42,925 bases of DNA. Source: Candidatus Peribacteraceae bacterium. GTDB taxonomy: Bacteria; Patescibacteriota; Gracilibacteria; Peribacterales; Peribacteraceae. Below the pieces are notes generated by a model. That model saw only the letters and a list, made by a program, of their open reading frames with translations. It made no database searches and was not told the DNA's origin. The position numbers and the translations under genes were made by a program. Location of the stretch: contig JAQTSK010000010.1 in NCBI GenBank assembly GCA_028711345.1, positions 1-42,925 on the forward strand, given 5' to 3'. Positions 41,355-42,925 of this stretch are shown here, one piece after another (position 1 is the stretch's first letter; each line of letters opens with the position of its first letter).

Positions 41355-41482
41355 AGGCGGGAAAATACTCTAGCAACAAGATGTATAGTCGCCGGAATAA
41401 AATATCGGGATCGTTGGGCTGCGAATAGGAAAAAGTTCGGTTATTCCCACATGATCCACTTTTAAAAACCGCTTCCCTCTGC

Positions 41483-41488
41483 TATAAT
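41483..41488 (+). promoter_or_regulatory. -10 box of the two-gene unit at the right edge
   Basis: Perfect TATAAT 8 bases before the TTG start at 41496. Transcription would begin at or just before the start codon, making the message leaderless or nearly so. No good -35 is visible. Confidence 0.5.
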
Positions 41489-41495
41489 TCTCCGA

Positions 41496-41822
41496 TTGGA
41501 CACCAACCTCACCACCCTCCGGACAGCGATTCTTCAGATGATCGGTCTCTCCGATGCCGACCGCGAACGTGCGCTCAGGATTGCATCACTCCTCCCGACG
41601 GATGCGAAACGTGAGGAATTCCTCGCAGGGTTGATCACGATAGACAAACGTTTGTCCGAAGCCGCAAAGCAGGCGATAACCGCTCTGGAAACGGCGAAGA
41701 AGTTCGTGAAGGAGGGCGAGCGAATAGAGCGGAAGATGGACCGCAGGAGCCGCGAGAAAAGGTCGCAGAACAGAGAACGGACGAAACGGAAGACACTCCT
41801 TTCCTCCATCAAAAGAGCATGA
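41496..41822 (+). CDS. Small helical protein of unknown function
   Basis: A 108-residue all-helical protein (TTLRTAILQMIGLSDADRER...), with LITIDKRLSEAAKQAITAL in the middle and a very basic end (KMDRRSREKRSQNRERTKRK). The TTG start at 41496 lies right after a perfect -10; an ATG at 41538 is the alternative and gives 94 residues. Its stop overlaps the start of the next gene (ATGA), so the two are translationally coupled. The basic tail suggests nucleic-acid or acidic-partner binding (inference). Confidence 0.65.
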   Translation: MDTNLTTLRTAILQMIGLSDADRERALRIASLLPTDAKREEFLAGLITIDKRLSEAAKQAITALETAKKFVKEGERIERKMDRRSREKRSQNRERTKRKTLLSSIKRA

Positions 41823-42925
41823 AACAGCCGCTTGAATCATTTTTCGGCGAGGCACGGCTGCTCCGTTTCGCGGACGGGCAAGGTGATGCCGAAGTCATAG
41901 CAATGCCGGAGCCGGACACCGGAGAAACACCGTCGGCGGCAAAAACTCTGAAAGACATACAAAGGGAATGGGAGGACGCACTGATCCGTACTGACCGGTT
42001 ACTGCTGCACGCCAGAGAGAATCCTGAACTCTTGAAACAGTTGAATGAGTGGTGGAATGGATTCATGAATAAACAGGAAGAATTGACGAAAGCCAACCCG
42101 AAATGGAAAACCCGGGACGCGAGGGATATACCGAACATTGAGAAAGAGATGGTGGATGCCTGGAAAAATTTGAAAAGCGAAGAGCTGGACCCTTGGCTGA
42201 ATCGTTTTGAGAAAGAAGCAAAGATCAACCCCGGGAATCCGGTGGAACAACGTCCTTGGACGCTTGCTCAAATCACGGACGATCTGAATCAAAACATTCT
42301 CCCCAAGTGCATGGAACTGCGGGGGCAACTCCCGAAACCCATGCGGGATTTGTTTGATAAACAATGGGAAAAATTGGAAAAAACAAAATTCGCAAGCGGA
42401 CGGATGACCGATGCCCGTCGATCGAAGGATTGGCAAATGCTGAGACGTGAAATGCTTGCACTCATCGAAGAGTTCAAGAGCAACCGGACGGATGATACGC
42501 AAGAGACGGATCTCGCCCTGAAAAATTTTGATGCGAACAAACGGACTGGAGCGGGTGACACTCAGCAAGCAAGAAAGAACGCGCGACCTGTCGTTCCGGA
42601 AATCGCAAGAGGAACACAGGCAACTGCACCGGGACGTACAGCGACTTCGGCACAATCGGCGGGGCAAATAACAGAAGAGTGGAACAATAGCTTCGCACCG
42701 CGTATAAACGCGCTCGGCGCCAAATTGACACCGCAGGAGCAAGCCGCGTTCAAAGCACAGATGAAGCAAATTCAGCAGGACGCCGCTGCATATTATCCGC
42801 AATCGAATGAGAGCATCGCAGGAAAGAGCGACGCGGACGTCCGGAAGATACTGAAAGCAACCGCACTGGCATGGGAGTACGCGGCACCGCAGTTCGACCG
42901 GTTGATCGGCAACTTCGAGCGCACC
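41819..42925 (+). CDS. Large protein of unknown function, right end outside the window
   Basis: Starting at ATG 41819 the frame is open for 369 codons to the window edge without a stop. The protein is rich in Lys, Glu, Trp and Gln and predicted helical, with several evenly spaced Trp residues (REWEDAL, NEWWNGF, PKWKTRD, DAWKNLK, DPWLNRF). A low-complexity linker (about residues 235-290) precedes another helical part. I recognise no family. Its coupling to the small basic protein suggests they work together. Confidence 0.7.
   Translation, partial: MKQPLESFFGEARLLRFADGQGDAEVIAMPEPDTGETPSAAKTLKDIQREWEDALIRTDRLLLHARENPELLKQLNEWWNGFMNKQEELTKANPKWKTRDARDIPNIEKEMVDAWKNLKSEELDPWLNRFEKEAKINPGNPVEQRPWTLAQITDDLNQNILPKCMELRGQLPKPMRDLFDKQWEKLEKTKFASGRMTDARRSKDWQMLRREMLALIEEFKSNRTDDTQETDLALKNFDANKRTGAGDTQQARKNARPVVPEIARGTQATAPGRTATSAQSAGQITEEWNNSFAPRINALGAKLTPQEQAAFKAQMKQIQQDAAAYYPQSNESIAGKSDADVRKILKATALAWEYAAPQFDRLIGNFERT

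Noticed and set aside
1-42925. UGA recoding (as in Gracilibacteria/Absconditabacteria)
   Set aside because: Several well-defined genes end at UGA in the expected place, and none needs UGA to be read through.

Overview
The window holds 42.9 kb of GC-rich bacterial DNA with dense, intron-free genes. UGA works as a stop throughout (for example the RND pump at 12762-15995 and the fusion gene at 28320-31118), so this is the standard bacterial code. No rRNA, tRNA or phage genes were seen. The lineage cannot be fixed from the sequence alone. A LEPR-XLL-like N-terminal motif, dockerin-like loops, many small membrane and lipoproteins of unknown function, and an absence of Shine-Dalgarno sites fit a Planctomycetes-like or candidate-phylum (Peregrinibacteria/Peribacteria-like) bacterium. 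The second is my preferred guess, held loosely.

Layout. 0-4 kb: the end of an alpha/beta hydrolase gene, a repeat-rich gap with a probable minus-strand structured RNA, a FAD/Rieske oxidoreductase, two small stress-type proteins, and a truncated second copy of the hydrolase tail. 4.3-5 kb: a CsoR-family repressor followed by thioredoxin. 5-9.8 kb: a membrane-anchored protein of unknown function and a Memo/CapA fusion lipoprotein on the minus strand, divergent from a DUF4105 protein. 9.9-16 kb: a UPF0314 membrane protein, then a CsoR-controlled operon (csoR, DUF2892 protein, adaptor, RND pump). That operon lies between two perfect 24-bp direct repeats. 16-19 kb: three small enzyme-like genes (two VOC proteins and a ferredoxin-like-fold protein) and a Pif1-type helicase. 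19-25 kb: cold-shock protein, two lipoproteins, a small membrane protein, a CaCA cation exchanger, a small doubtful gene with its own promoter and terminator, and a putative Na+/H+ antiporter.

25-34.5 kb is the most remarkable part. It reads as a beta-glucan/glycan locus: galU (makes UDP-glucose), a protein with two fused GT2 glycosyltransferases, a protein that fuses a GT-C-like membrane domain to a GH8 glucanase, a secreted GH6 cellulase with two Ig-like repeats, and a bacterial relative of the eukaryotic ALG10 glucosyltransferase. I infer a system that makes, trims and exports a glucan. 34.5-38.4 kb: cysteine synthase, a secreted Gly/Met-rich protein, and a large LEPR-XLL/dockerin/cadherin-like surface protein with a recent internal duplication. 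38.5-42.9 kb: an array of four near-identical-geometry hairpins, a HAD phosphatase, an RlmI-like rRNA methyltransferase, and three unrecognised genes, the last running off the right edge.

A feature of the whole window is that the bases just before many start codons are pyrimidine-rich (runs such as TTTTCCCC) where a purine-rich Shine-Dalgarno site would be expected.
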